Origin: Eustoma russellianum
Taxonomy: Eukaryota; Streptophyta; Magnoliopsida; Gentianales; Gentianaceae
Length of the DNA stretch: 64,000 nt
Assembly: GCA_036186865.1 (NCBI GenBank)
Contig: AP025042.1
Span: 34,454,453 to 34,518,452 of the forward strand
Reading direction: 5' to 3'
Shown here: positions 1 to 11,371 of the stretch, one piece after another
How the letters are laid out: every line of letters begins with the position of its first letter
Position numbering within the stretch: position 1 is the stretch's first letter
Made by a program: the position numbers and the translations under genes
The notes under the pieces: model-generated
The model's database searches: none
Told to the model about the DNA's origin: nothing
The model's input: only the letters and a program-made list of their open reading frames with translations

Positions 1-1480
1 CACACCATCTTCACACATGCTGAAAAATTTCAGCATGTGTGATATAAAGAATATCACACTAAATACATTTCAAATCATTTCCATAACTCATTTGATTTAT
101 TCCTTAATGCAAAATTAACAAAATATACTCCTTAATGATGAAGAAATCGTCCAACACTAGTGTGACATGCTGAAATTTTTCAGCATGTGACATAAGAGAG
201 GTATATGTTGAAAACTTACCTTTTGTAGCTTCTCTCTTTGATTCATCAACATTGTATGATTGATTCTTGACCAATCAACATGCCAACAAGGCTCCACATG
301 TGCTCCACATCAGCTGTAGGTGACGTTTAATGTGTATGTGCATGTGCTGAAATTTATTTTTGCTAACTTTGAAAAATAATGCACATTTAATAATATACAC
401 ATGTAATATTCCAATCAGCCCTTAATTTAATTTTCTAGAACACTTTAAGATGTATATTATATGTAAAAAGTGTCTAGATACGTGCCACATCATGTTCAAG
501 AAAAACGTTCCATGTCAAGTGCGTAGAAAACCGAATTTTCGATATCTATCGATTACCCGATTTTTCTCTAATTTAAATTCCAACTTTTGCACATGCTATA
601 TATATTATGTTATACATAATATATATAATATATACTTTAATTTTCAGCACTTGGCTGATTTAAAGTGGTACCATAAACATGTGACAAAAATAAAATTAGA
701 ATCTTCACATTTTGGCCTAAATGTGGGGTGATTTGTGTGTGCCAACATGGAAAGTATTTTTGTCTCAATGTACAGTGTATAGCACGAAATTTTTGATAAA
801 TTTTGATGTATATGGGCTGGCCATTTATTTATGGCAAGTACGTGACACGTTGGCGAAGTTTCGGTATCGCCCGATACGACAAATTTCGGTTTAGAACCTT
901 TTATCGTGTCGTATTTAATTTGTCATCACCATATCTTATATCATATGATATAAGATCTGAATATACTCATAAATATGAGTTAAGTATAGTGGTGTGACGT
1001 AAACGTACGTTCGTAAGATATATAACGTGTCGATAGTACGTTGGAATAAATGTGTATGTGCCTTTTTAAAAAAAATCTGAAAATATATATATATACTATG
1101 TATATATGGCGTGTGAAATAATGTGGGGAGGAGGAGAGAACTTTCCTTCCATAGCTATGTTGCCTTCAAGTCTTTTCCAAATGCATCTTCCTTTAATGAA
1201 CTACTTAGTTTATTAAACTAAGTACTTCACTTAATGAACTACTTTAGTTCATTAATTGTGGCACCTGAAAATAGTATAGACTCAACAAATGTTCGCCATA
1301 TGATGTAAGCTTTAAAGCTTCATGGCTCGTTAGTACGGCAACATAATATGTAAGCTAAATAAGGCAAGTTATCATGCATACATGTACACTTGTGTATATA
1401 TATATACTCAACGTTATATATATATATATACATATTCAAATTTCTTATTTTAAAATCACTCAAACCCTCATATTTCTACA
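1..1480 (-). mobile_element. Partial 5' LTR of a gag-only (TR-GAG type) retrotransposon, minus orientation
   Basis: Read on the minus strand, this stretch follows the first ~1.5 kb of the long LTRs at 14462-17520 and 19793-22840: TGTAG start, gtttgagtgattt box, the AATGAACTA/TAGTTCATT block, the TATCATATGATA palindrome and the CATGCTGAAA hairpins. The LTR 5' terminus is at 1480 (ctaca on the plus strand) and abuts gag sequence directly, so this is the outer edge of a minus-oriented element inserted into the gag of another copy. The rest lies beyond the left edge, so the target-site duplication (expected copy gattt, 1481-1485) cannot be checked. Divergence from the complete element is clearly higher than between that element's own two LTRs. 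Confidence 0.85.
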
Positions 1481-2034
1481 GATTTCAAATTTGAAATCAA
1501 GGAATATAGATCTAGAAAAAATGGTGAAACAATTTGACACGGGTACAAACATGTTAGATCGCATCATTTCTTCACAAAAGCATAATAACGACAAAACCGG
1601 ATTAGGATACGTTGAGAAAAATGAGAAACTAAACAAATCAACCAAATTCATTCTGTCTAAGAAAATAGATGCGTCTAAGACATATGTGGCGCCTAAGAAG
1701 ACGCCTAGATCCCCCTTACGTCATCTCATCGTGCTTCATCTTCATATCATACGAGATATAATTTTGTGTCGTACAAATATGAAAAGAATCCATTAATGCA
1801 TACACGGTATTCATTTGCCATAGATGCATCTAGATCGCACTCCATGCACACCAACATAAGAATATATCAAAAACAAAGATCATACTATGTGGATGATGGG
1901 ATTCTCGGCCAAAGGCCAAACACATACCCACATAACGTCTATTATGTTGTGTCTTCATCTCCTTTCTCACCTTTTGGAAGACCTAGAAAGGTTATCCAAA
2001 TTTAGGTACCAAAGGAACATTTGCAAAGGGTTGA
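1481..2034 (+). pseudogene. 3' part of a SIRE-like gag, decayed
   Basis: The translation matches the last third of the 17575-19539 gag: the coiled-coil tail (KSRN...KQFDTG.NMLDRI), the Lys/Ser-rich stretch and the YVDDGILGQRPN...SPFGRPRK ending. It is broken by a frameshift near 1760-1800 and a short internal deletion. The Trp codon of the terminal WVPKG-like motif has become TAG at about 2003-2005. The 5' part of gag and the 5' LTR of this plus-oriented element are missing from the window because the inverted LTR sits immediately upstream. Non-functional. Confidence 0.8.
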
Positions 2035-2339
2035 ATAAATGACCCTTAAGAACGCACTTGAAATGCATGATTTTTGTTGATATACTAATTGTTATTTCTT
2101 TCTTACATTCACTTTTGATATTATTTACAAAATAAAGGGGGAGAGAAAGTGCATGATTTAAGGGGGAGAGAGAGTGATTTAAGTAGAGTGATTTAAGGGG
2201 GAGGAAAGAGCATGATTGCGAAATTCAAGGGGAAGACAAATAGAAATTCAAAATTCGAATTTGTGCTCAATTGGAGGAGGAGTGATTAAATTTAAATCAT
2301 GAACTAAGGTTATTTTGCAAATCATCAAAAAGGAGAGAT
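2035..2339 (+). other. 3' untranslated spacer and polypurine tract of the plus-oriented gag-only element
   Basis: This non-coding stretch contains repeated 'ggggagagaga' purine blocks and ends in aaaaaggagagat directly before the LTR. It matches the spacer at 19540-19792 of the complete element. The purine run at about 2326-2339 is the decayed polypurine tract that would prime plus-strand DNA synthesis. Confidence 0.7.
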
Positions 2340-2691
2340 TTTTGAGAAAAAGAGTTTGAGTGATTCACAAATACATGATTTAAATACCAGGTGTTTAAGA
2401 AATGCAAGACAAAACTTATTACTTGACACGTTTTTGTGACAAACTTGCCTTATATACTTTATATATAATGTTGCCGTAGTAACAAGCCATGAAGCGTTAA
2501 AGCTTACATCAAATGGCAAACATTTGTTGTGTTTGAACTATTTTCAGGTGCCACCAATAATGAACTAAACCAGTTCATTAAGTGAAGTACTTAGTTTAAT
2601 GAACTAACTAGTTCATTAAAAGGAGATATATTTGGAGAAGGCATGATGTCAACAAATTGAAACATGGAATGTCTCCTCTCCACTTGGTTAT

Positions 2692-2736
<45 letters not shown>

Positions 2737-5041
2737 TCAGATTTTTTATGAAAAGGCACAATACACATATATTCTGAAGTACTACCGACATGTTACATAT
2801 ATTACAAACGTACGACAACGTCACACCACTGTACTTACCTCATATTTATGAGTATATTCAGGTCTTATATCATATGATATAAGTCATGGTGATGCCAAAA
2901 TTATTACGACACGTTACAAGGTTGTAAATCTAAAATTGTCGTATCGGGTGACTACCAAAACTCGTGTCATGTACTTGTTATATATAGATGGCCAACCCAT
3001 ATACTCTAAAAAGGGCCAAAAATTTTGTGGCTCACATGGTATATTCAGCCATAAAATCATTCAATGATTGGGACACACAAATCACCACTAATTAAGGCCA
3101 AATTATGGAGATTTCAAATTCAACTTTTTTGTCACATGGGGCGCCTATATCTCAGCCTTATGAGCTGAATATTTAATTTATTTTATATATATTATGTGTG
3201 ACATAATATATATATATAGCATGTGCAAAAATTTTGAATTTAATCAGAGAAAAATCGCGTAATCGACAAAAGTCGAAAATTCAGTTTTCTACGAACACAA
3301 CACATGAAACATTTTTGGCATGACATGTAACATGTATCTAGACACTTTTTACATATTCAAGACATGTTAAAGTGTACTAGAATATTCAAATTAAGGCTGA
3401 CTGGAATATACCATATATGTGTAACTATTGTGCAATATTTGACAAAGTTTACAAAAGTGAAATTCAGCACATGTTCAAGACATGTTACACACCATTCTCA
3501 GCTTGGTGGAGCTTATGTGGAGCTTAGTTGTCATCTCAATTGGTGGAGAATAAGTCACACAAGGTTAGTGACATAAAGGAGGGACCTACACAAGGTAACA
3601 ATCCAAACTTTTGGCAAATGTAACACATGCTGAAAAATTCAGCATGTGACACATAGGGTGGGCGATTTTTGCTCTTAATGTTGACAAATTTGCTTTCCAA
3701 AATTGAAGAGATTAATTGTTAATTATTTGGAAACATTTTAAACTTTATTTGTCACATGTTTTACACTTTAATCTCAGATTTTTACAACTACTAAATGGTG
3801 ACAAGATTCATCTAATCATAGAGTGTAAGGTAAGCAAAGCCAAGACATTCATCCAATCATGTTGTGCCAAGTAAGCAAGATGGTGTCATATCTACACAAG
3901 GCAATCTTCTAAGGACATAAAAGAGATTTCTCAAGAAGGGAAGGAGCCCTAGGGGGCGGCCAAGGCTGAATAAAAAGAGGAGAAATAGAGCAAACAAAAG
4001 ACAAGACAACTCTCATATTCTTTTAAGTGCAAAAGTGTCTTCTACTCTCTCCTTCTTCATTTCTTTCTTCTTCTTCTTCTTCTCTCAAGCCTATTGTTCT
4101 TATATTTAATATATTGAATAGGCTTTGATTAGACCACCATATACGTTTCATTTGTTGTAAAAGGTTGATCAATGTGTGATCAAACCTTCATCCGTTCGGT
4201 GATGGTGTTCGTGATCGGTGTGATTGATTATATTGTTTGTGAAAGGGTGGAGTTGGTGTGTAACCCCAGCCACCCTTGTAGTAAGATTTTTTTTGTGTTT
4301 AGTGATAACCGAGGAAGGTGTCCTCGAATACTGGAGTAGGTTGATTTAACCCAACTAGTATAAAATCCTTTGTGTCTTTACTTTCAGCACTTCACTTTCA
4401 ATTTTAAGTTTTTGCATTGCTTTTGTAGTAATCGTAAAAATAGTAAACGAATTTCAAAAATTACAAAACTTTGCAAAAACATAGTCACACCTCTGAAGTT
4501 TCATTTGGCGCAAGTTTCAACTCATTTGGACAAGTATAAGTCAATCAAACGTTAATAGTTCTGAGACTAGTGCAATTGGATTTTCAGACTTGCAAAGGTT
4601 GAGAACATCAACGTATTTGACATACTTCCCAAAGCATTTTTTTAAAACTGTTTCAACCCAGTCCAATACACATCTTAAGGGGTTTGTCATTAAAGTTTCA
4701 GACCATTCGGAGTGACAAATTAATGGGAATAAAATTTTCAAATCAGAGTACTATTTCTGGCAGATTTGCGCAATCTGACCACAAACGTATTTTCAAAGGG
4801 TTAGGAATTGTATTTTAATCTGAAATTTTTAGGAGATACTCAGAACATCTGAGAGTATAATCTTTTCAAATTTCAGAATTTTTGAAGGTTTGTAGCCTGG
4901 TCTTTCAAACGTTTCAAATCAGGATCTGAAAACAGAAATTGTTTTCAGAAGTTAGGTTTTTGGGTCAAAATATTTTAGAAACCAAATTTTCTGCACATAC
5001 TATTCAACCCCCCTTTCTAGTGGTGCTATATTGGTCCTACA
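2340..5041 (+). mobile_element. 3' LTR of the plus-oriented gag-only element
   Basis: It is colinear with the 3-kb LTRs of the complete element. It begins after the purine tract with a degraded TGTAG (TTTTG) and ends at 5041 in cctaca, just after the 'ttcaacccccc..ttctagtggtgc' box shared by all copies. It is 2702 bp against about 3050 bp for the intact LTRs, so it has lost several hundred bases. It shares the AATGAACTA block (about 2560-2620) and the ATCATATGAT palindrome (about 2868-2885). Downstream lies copia gag/protease sequence, the site where this element inserted. Confidence 0.85.
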
Positions 5042-6368
5042 CAGATTACAAGTTGCACGTCAAGCGAGGCACAAACAACACTTTGTTCAACTCAAGGTGA
5101 GAATTAATACGCATCACCCCTTCACGAAATGCTTGTGCTTGAGTTCTATTGAGGATCCGCACAGTGCGTGAAAGAGTCGATGAACAATTATGTAAAAGAG
5201 ATATATTACCAGTCATATGATGCGAGGCGCTGGAGTCAATTATCCAAGTGGAATTTAGCTACTTACCACTCAGCCGTTCAGAAGACATCTAGTTTCAAAC
5301 ACTGAGCGCCTGAAGGACAGTGTTCAAGTCCTCCTCATTTAGTCATGCAAAAGGGCCCGGGGACACAATGGACTTAAACGCAGATGCTGAGTGGACCGAG
5401 GCCAGAGCCGTAGTTTGTTTCAGCCAAGCAGAGTTGCCACCCGTGTTCTGCTTGGTGGGTGGCGCTGACTTCGGGCGATCCCCCAATCAGTCTGGGTAGC
5501 CCACCAGCTGAAAACAAGCCTGAACTTCATGGCCCTTTCCGCGGCAATGAGAGCAAGTCACATCAGCCTTGGCCGACCTGCGATTACTTCCTTGTTTTGC
5601 AGCAACTGTCACTTTAAAACCAGCCATAACATGGGTGTCTTCCATGCGCACTATGGAGCCAAGACTCTCTTCTTGCACTACCCTGTGGTAGACGCGGTTC
5701 AAGGGAGGAAGAGGATCTTGATTCAGTATAGAGGAATGCACCATTCAGTGCGTTGAATCCTCCAAGCCCACAAGAAACTGGTGGATCTTATCCACTTCCT
5801 TGCGTTGGACAAGATCTTTCGAAGATTATATATGCAGGAGACACATGAACAGAGCGGAAGGTCATCATAGTCCTTCAGCTCATCCAAGATCTTCTTCAAT
5901 TTTCCGTAATAAACCATCATGGAATCGCCATTCTGTTTGCAATTTGCGAGGTCCCTCTTTAACTGTTGGACCCTCGGTGCATTTATTACAGCGAACCACT
6001 GCTTTATATCGTCCCACAACTCTTTTACATCTTCGGCATAGGAGATTATAGAATGAAGGCCTGGTTCTATTGTGTTTAGGATCCAAGCCACAATCATAGA
6101 GTTAACCGGCTCCCAATCATCCAGATCAAGAAAGCCGAACTTTCGGCGGGCCAGTAGGAAGCTACGGCTTGCCCGTGTCCATTCTTCATAGTTTTGTCTA
6201 GTCAGCTGGACTGGTGTGATAAGCAAGCCCAGGTGATCCCCAGAATGGAGATCTTACGGGGGACACAGTTTTCTTAGTTTGAGAGGTGGAAGGAAGAAGG
6301 GACTGAGAAGATGGGCAGCCATAGTGAGAAGAAGTGCTAGGTTGTTCAAACAGAGGCAGTCGAACCTC
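5042..6368 (-). pseudogene. Ty1/copia gag and protease fragment
   Basis: On the minus strand there is a copia Gag N-terminal region (about 6226-5760: LTRQNYEEWTRA, then WDDIKQWF, QQLKRDLANCKQ), a region containing LNRVYHRVVQEE, a CCHC knuckle (CSHCRGKGHEVQAC, about 5560-5510) and a protease start (WIIDSSASHHMTG, about 5265-5230). Frameshifts separate these blocks. The protease active-site triad reads D-S-S instead of D-S/T-G, so it would be inactive. The reading is cut at 5042 by the LTR of the gag-only element. The primer-binding site and LTR lie immediately upstream (6369-6584), so this is the 5' end of an element. Confidence 0.8.
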
Positions 6369-6380
6369 GCTCGGATACCA
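6369..6380 (-). promoter_or_regulatory. Primer-binding site, initiator Met-tRNA type
   Basis: On the minus strand it reads TGGTATCCGAGC, one or two mismatches from the usual copia TGGTATCAGAGC. It directly follows the LTR and precedes the gag reading. Confidence 0.8.
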
Positions 6381-6584
6381 TGTAAAAGATGAAACTAGCA
6401 CTTGATATCTGCCTTTGCTTTATTTCATTACCTCAATTTATAGAATTACAAACGGAATGATATATCCGAAATATCCAAGCTTATCTAATCACTATCAATT
6501 GAGACAATAGATAAATACAAATCAAATCAAGTATAGATATACATTAATGACGAATCAATCAGGTTCACCAATCAGATAACTACA
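6381..6584 (-). mobile_element. 204-bp copia LTR shared by two internal regions
   Basis: It is bounded by TGTAAAAGAT (plus-strand left) and AACTACA (right), giving TG..CA ends on both strands. A primer-binding site lies at its left (downstream on the minus strand) and a polypurine tract at its right (TAAAGATGGGGGCGTC on the minus strand, 6585-6600). One LTR therefore follows one element's 3' end and precedes another element's 5' end. Confidence 0.75.
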
Positions 6585-7560
6585 GACGCCCCCATCTTTA
6601 TCCATGAGCCGAGTTGGGATTGTCGAGCTGGATTGTGTCAGGTCAGCTCAACAAAGGAATCAGAATACAAGTAGGTTAATCCGGTGCAATCCGCTCAGCG
6701 CAGCCATCCAGCAAGGAACTGGTCAGCTCAGCTTAGGAAACATGTCAGCTCAGCTCAGCCTTAACATAATGACTCCACCATTTTCTGCTTCTTACTCCTC
6801 CAAGTGACTAGATTGTCTCCGACTAGTGCAAAATACCTTGCAGTAGTTGTCTGCCCAGTCTGCATTGGTATAAACTTCCACGTCCAAATCCCCATGTTTA
6901 TTGAATAATATTCCTCACCTTGGGGTGCCCTTCAAATACCATACGATTCGCATAACAGCTTCCATACGTTCTGCCTAAGGTTTATACATAACCTGGCTCA
7001 CTATCCCAACTGCATAGGCAATTTCTAGCCTCGTATAAGACGGGGAAAAAATCAAATAATGTTCCCAGTCCACCAGCTGAGCACCTTCTATGATTCGTAG
7101 TTTTTGATTTATTATCGTTGGTTACAGTCCAACAATCCCACTTCAGTCAGCAAGTTTAGAATATACTTTCTCTAGGATATGAAGATTCTTTTGTCTAAAC
7201 GAAGAACTTCGATCCCTAAAAAGTTTCATACTCCGTGAACATATTTTTCAGAGTTGTGACATTTCTTTCTTGTTGTATCTTATAATGATCATATCATCTA
7301 CATAAATAATTAGACATGTAATAAACTCTCTCCTTCATTTAAAAAGTAGAATGTGATCAGCATTGCTCTGTTTGTACCCATTTTGCCTCATGACCAATGT
7401 AAATCTTCCGAACCACACATGAGGAAAGTGTTTTAACCCATAGATGGAATTCCTAAATACGCAGACTTCATTATCTTGAAAGTCTTTCAAAAAAACCTGG
7501 TGGTGCCTCCATATAGACTTCGGCCCTTGAAGAAAAATCAATGAATTTTATATTAATTGC
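6585..7560 (-). pseudogene. 3' half of a copia pol: reverse transcriptase and RNase H remnant
   Basis: On the minus strand, about 7541-7335 encodes the reverse transcriptase block FLKDFQDNEVC..SIYGLK..WFGRFTLVMRQNGYKQSNADH. Further on (about 6900-6800) is a degraded RNase H stretch (EVYTNADWAD, then TWRSKKQ). It breaks off soon after TWRSKKQ, and a stretch rich in GAGCTGA repeats leads to the polypurine tract at 6585-6600. The 5' half (gag, protease, integrase) is absent to the right of 7560. Many stops and frameshifts; non-functional. Confidence 0.75.
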
Positions 7561-7692
7561 TGCACTGTAAAGACTACTACACCATATCGTCTTCCATATT
7601 TCATATAACAGTTATTTATATCTTGATGCAATGTAAAGACTACTACATATATCATTTTCGATATTTCATATAATTATTATTAGTATCTTACT
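7561..7692. repeat. Imperfect 66-bp tandem duplication
   Basis: Two successive copies share tgca.tgtaaagactactaca followed by a diverged ..catatcatata segment, with period about 66 bp (starts near 7561 and 7627). It lies between the copia fragment and the RPL18A upstream region. No coding potential. Confidence 0.6.
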
Positions 7693-7895
7693 ATGACAAA
7701 TTTATCGAATCAAAATTAAGAGAATCCATAAAATTTAAAAATTATTTTAAAACATGGTCGAAATCCAGTATAGACTAAGTTGCCAAATGGAAATTAACAA
7801 TTAAAAGGTTATCATAATTGAGTAGACAGCAGCTGGATTCTACAGAAACCTCAGCAAGCTGAAAAAACGGTTGAACTGAAATTATGAGCAAATAC

Positions 7896-8017
7896 AGCCC
7901 AACAAAACCTAAAGCCCATTAACAAACTAATCCAAACAGCCTTTGGAGGCTTTATCTCATATGATGGTACCCATCAAGCAGCCAGCATCCTACATAAAAT
8001 TGCGGCTGAAACCCTAA
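7896..8017 (+). promoter_or_regulatory. RPL18A promoter motifs: two AGCCCA (site II) boxes and a telo box
   Basis: AGCCCA occurs at 7896-7901 and 7913-7918 (TGGGCT on the other strand). AAACCCTAA, the plant telo box, is at 8009-8017, about 70 bp before the start codon. Site II plus telo box near the transcription start is the known arrangement of plant ribosomal protein promoters and links expression to growth. The position in the 5' leader or proximal promoter is inferred. Confidence 0.7.
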
Positions 8018-8089
8018 TATTCCCTCCATTGCCTCTGGACTAATTCGAACACAAAAAAGTTTTTCTAGTAGAGTGAGAAGCACGCAGAA

Positions 8090-10258
8090 ATGGTGGTCTA
8101 CAGGGTAAGTTCATCGTTTCTTCTCTGAATTCTAACTTTTACCATTACATTCATGATCCTGAGCAGCTATTAGGCTATTTCACTTTATCCTGATTTCGCG
8201 TTGTTTACTTTCGCACTGTGTTTGAAAATCTAGATTTTTGTTGATTTGGAACATAACCTTTTGTTGTTATGCAGTTTCACCAGTACCAGGTTGTTGGCAG
8301 AGCTCTGCCGTCGGAGACCGATGAACATCCGAAGATCTATCGCATGAAGCTCTGGGCTACCAATGAAGTCCGCGCGAAGTCCAAGTTCTGGTCTGTCATT
8401 TCTCATTTTTATTCGTTTTTCTTAAATTTAGGCCTCTAGAATTTATCATCAGTGTTTTTACTATTTTCGTTGTATGTCTGCTTGGTTTAGATGTGACTGG
8501 AAATTGCGACCTTAAGGTCCTCTATCAATATTATGAACGAAAATAAAACATGAATAAAAGTTCAAATGGATTAATAGTAAGGACTCGGACTATTTTCATA
8601 TAATTTGATACTCAATAAGCAAATTACTGTCCATGTTGGTTAGCTACCAGGGTTAATTTCTTCTTTTAGACAGCACTATTTTTGGTGCTGTGTAACATTC
8701 TTTACTGGTGTCACATTGTATTTGGAACTTTCTCTTTAGGATGGTTTAGTTTGTGATTTTGAACTTTATCTCTGTTGATGGAATAGGTACTTTTTGAGGA
8801 AACTTAAGAAGGTGAAGAAGAGCAATGGGCAGGTTCTTGCAATCAACGAGGTCAGTTTCCGCAATTTTTGTATGTTGTCTTGGACTATTCTGTTCCTTAG
8901 TGAATTTCTCATAGCCTGTCGGCTGTTATTTAACGATTCTTTCAGAAAGCTTGTTTAATTATTGTGAAACTTAATTACGGGAAAAAGTGTTTGTTACACT
9001 TGTGAAGTCAGCTGGTTCTGTAGGTATTATTTGAATACATACATGTGCCTGAGCATGTTGCACTTGGTTGGTTGTAGACCGATATATTGATATGAGTTCC
9101 CGTGTGTATCTTTGACCATCATCTTTTACATAGCCCTTTTACATGTTTCTTTTGTTTTTTGGCTTGTGGCCAATTTTGTTTTCTTATAGTTGCCTGTTTT
9201 TGTATATTAATCTGATGTTTAAGTTTTTATTTTTTTAATTTAAATGCACATCAATTGCTATATCTTGCAGATTTGATTAAGTTTATGTATAATGAAGTGC
9301 AAGCTTGACTGAATTGTAAGCTTGAACTGGACGCACTATCATTTCTAATATGGTTGTTCCCTTGGTGCTGTCATACTTTGTACAGTGGGAAATTTTAGAA
9401 CTTCGTACTACTTTAAGTTAAGATAAAAAGAATCAGTGATGTCTCTTATTTAGTGATCCATTCATCTGTTGTTCGTGGTATTTTAACAGTGTGCTTCTCT
9501 TAATAATTTGGCATGACGCTGGCCTGCCAGATATGCTGGGAATGTATGATTTGAGTTGAGATTATGAATTCAGCTCTCTGATAAAGGACTGCATTTTTCT
9601 ATGGAGCACCCAACGCAATAGATAAATTAATACATCTGACATAACTTGGTTGCTAAGTGGTGGAAGGTCACGCATTCTAAGAATATGTATCTTCATTTTA
9701 TATAAATATGTAATATATCTGAACATCGTTCTGGCCCTCTCTACTGTGTATTATCATTTATAACTGCTAATGGGATTCAAGAATGTCCCTTCTGTATATG
9801 ACTGACAGGTTTAAGAAGAAATGTTTTCTTATTGAATTTCTAACTAACTTGGTGGTACTCTTAAACGGACTCAGTTTCTTGTTCCTAATTGCTCATTTTG
9901 TTTTTCCTTGAGCTAGATCTTTGAGAAGAATCCTACAACGATTAAGAACTATGGAATCTGGTTGAGGTACCAGAGCAGAACCGGCTATCACAATATGTAC
10001 AAGGAGTACCGTGATACCACTTTGAACGGTGCTGTTGAACAGATGTACAGTGAGATGGCTTCTCGTCATAGAGTTCGCCATCACTGCATCCAGATTATTA
10101 AGACGGCAACTATTCCAGCGAAGCTTTGCAAGAGGGAGAGCACTAAGCAATTTCATAATTCCAAAATTAAGTTCCCTTTGGTGTTCAGGAAGGTCAGGCC
10201 ACCAAGCAGGAAGCTCAAGACCACATACAAGGCAACCAGACCAAACATGTTTGTGTAA
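8090..10258 (+). CDS. RPL18A: 60S ribosomal protein L18a (eL20), four exons
   Basis: Coding exons 8090-8104, 8275-8390, 8787-8850 and 9917-10258 join with GT-AG borders into 178 residues, the usual plant length. The start MVVYR is followed by FHQYQVVGRALPSETDEHPK, then RMKLWATNEVRAKSKFW, LRKLKKVKKSNGQ, the FEKNPTTIKNYGIWLRYQSR block, YRDTTLNGAVEQMY, HHCIQIIKTATIPAK, and the basic end KVRPPSRKLKTTYKATRPNMFV. It is a structural protein of the large cytosolic ribosomal subunit. The first exon carries only five codons, so the start lies in a mini-exon, as in many plant ribosomal protein genes. Intron 3 is long (1066 bp). No defects seen. It is flanked on both sides by copia sequence but not interrupted. 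Confidence 0.97.
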
Positions 10259-11366
10259 CATGTTTGATATGTTTGATTCACTTACAACCCTATCCCTGCA
10301 ATTTTGTTACTTTTGGTTTGAACTATGGATGTGAAACGTAGTCTGGGGATAACAGTCGAAGACTATATTTGTTCTCATTGATGAATAGTGTGTTTTGGTT
10401 AAAGTATTTCAGATTATGGAGTTTTTAGTTTTGCATTTCTTGCCTAATTGTTTTCCCTGCTCGGAGAGTCCTTTCCTTGTTTTGTTGTTTCATTGTCCAG
10501 CTGTCGCTTCTGTGCTTATCTGCCTTGTAGCACTGTGTGTGCTGGCTGATTGATTGGTGTTTTTGTTCATGCATGGAGTTGATTGATTGGTGTTCTTGGT
10601 GCAAAGATACTGTCATAGTTGGATCTTTTACATTGTATAAAATGAATTATTTGAAAAAGTCAACTATAACTGTTTTGATACGGAGGGAGTAATATTTTTG
10701 CACATAGAGATTTCATTTGGATGATCAATCGTGAAGAATCTAAGTGAATGCATATGCGTGTTCATGTAATCACTTCTTCCTCAAGGGTGCCTACCAGTAA
10801 GGGAGGTTGTGCTGTTGAACAGATTAGGGGCATAGGCGTACACTTGTGTATCAAAAGAACGAACGTGGACAAGTGAAATAAAAATGGTATTTTGTCATAC
10901 TAATAAGAAACTTCGGATTTAGAAGAAGGGGGTGGTCTTCTAAGTATTTCCAAAATATTTGGTCATTCATAATCGATTGCTGAACTCAGAATGAGGGTTT
11001 AATCTTCATCCATTTCTTGTTGGAAAATTATACTTTGGATCATGAGCGAACTATTAGTCATCTAAGTATAAAAGGTGCTTATCCAATAAAAATAGTACAA
11101 TATCCTCATCCGATAGAGGATAGAAGGTAACTCTCTAGGTTCCGTCTTTAATAATGTTTCAACTATAACCCATAAGCTGAATCAACAAGTCTTTATTTCT
11201 GGGTCTTGCATGAACCGCGACGTTACTGACCATGCCAGACCATGATGTAACAACTACATATGTGATGACGTGTGTGTAAAAATACATAATGGTCCCGGAA
11301 GCTGGCGTGATGCACCCCCTCTGTCACCACTATGCGACTCAGCTTTGTGATCATTGCGCCGTGGTG
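10259..11366. other. RPL18A 3' region and intergenic DNA
   Basis: 10259-10620 is T-rich and probably holds the RPL18A 3' UTR. At about 10678-10692 is gatacggagggagta, matching the terminal motif of plant Stowaway-type miniature elements. No partner terminus is visible within a few hundred bases to the left, so only a fragment is supported. The rest to 11366 shows no gene I recognise. Confidence 0.45.
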
Positions 11367-11371
11367 GTCGC

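Noticed and set aside
450..731. Open frame of 75-93 codons (MYIICKKCLD..) antisense within three LTR copies of the gag-only family
   Set aside because: Its presence in several copies follows from LTR homology alone, it is broken in the fourth copy, and it has no recognisable domain.
2700..2730. (TA)n microsatellite inside the LTR
   Set aside because: A simple repeat common in plant LTRs; not informative by itself.
9001..9900. Possible intronic snoRNA in RPL18A intron 3
   Set aside because: Plant ribosomal protein introns can host snoRNAs, but I found no RTGATGA and CTGA box pair at suitable spacing with terminal complementarity.
10660..10700. Stowaway miniature transposon
   Set aside because: Only one terminus (cggagggagta) is visible; no inverted partner within a plausible distance to the left.
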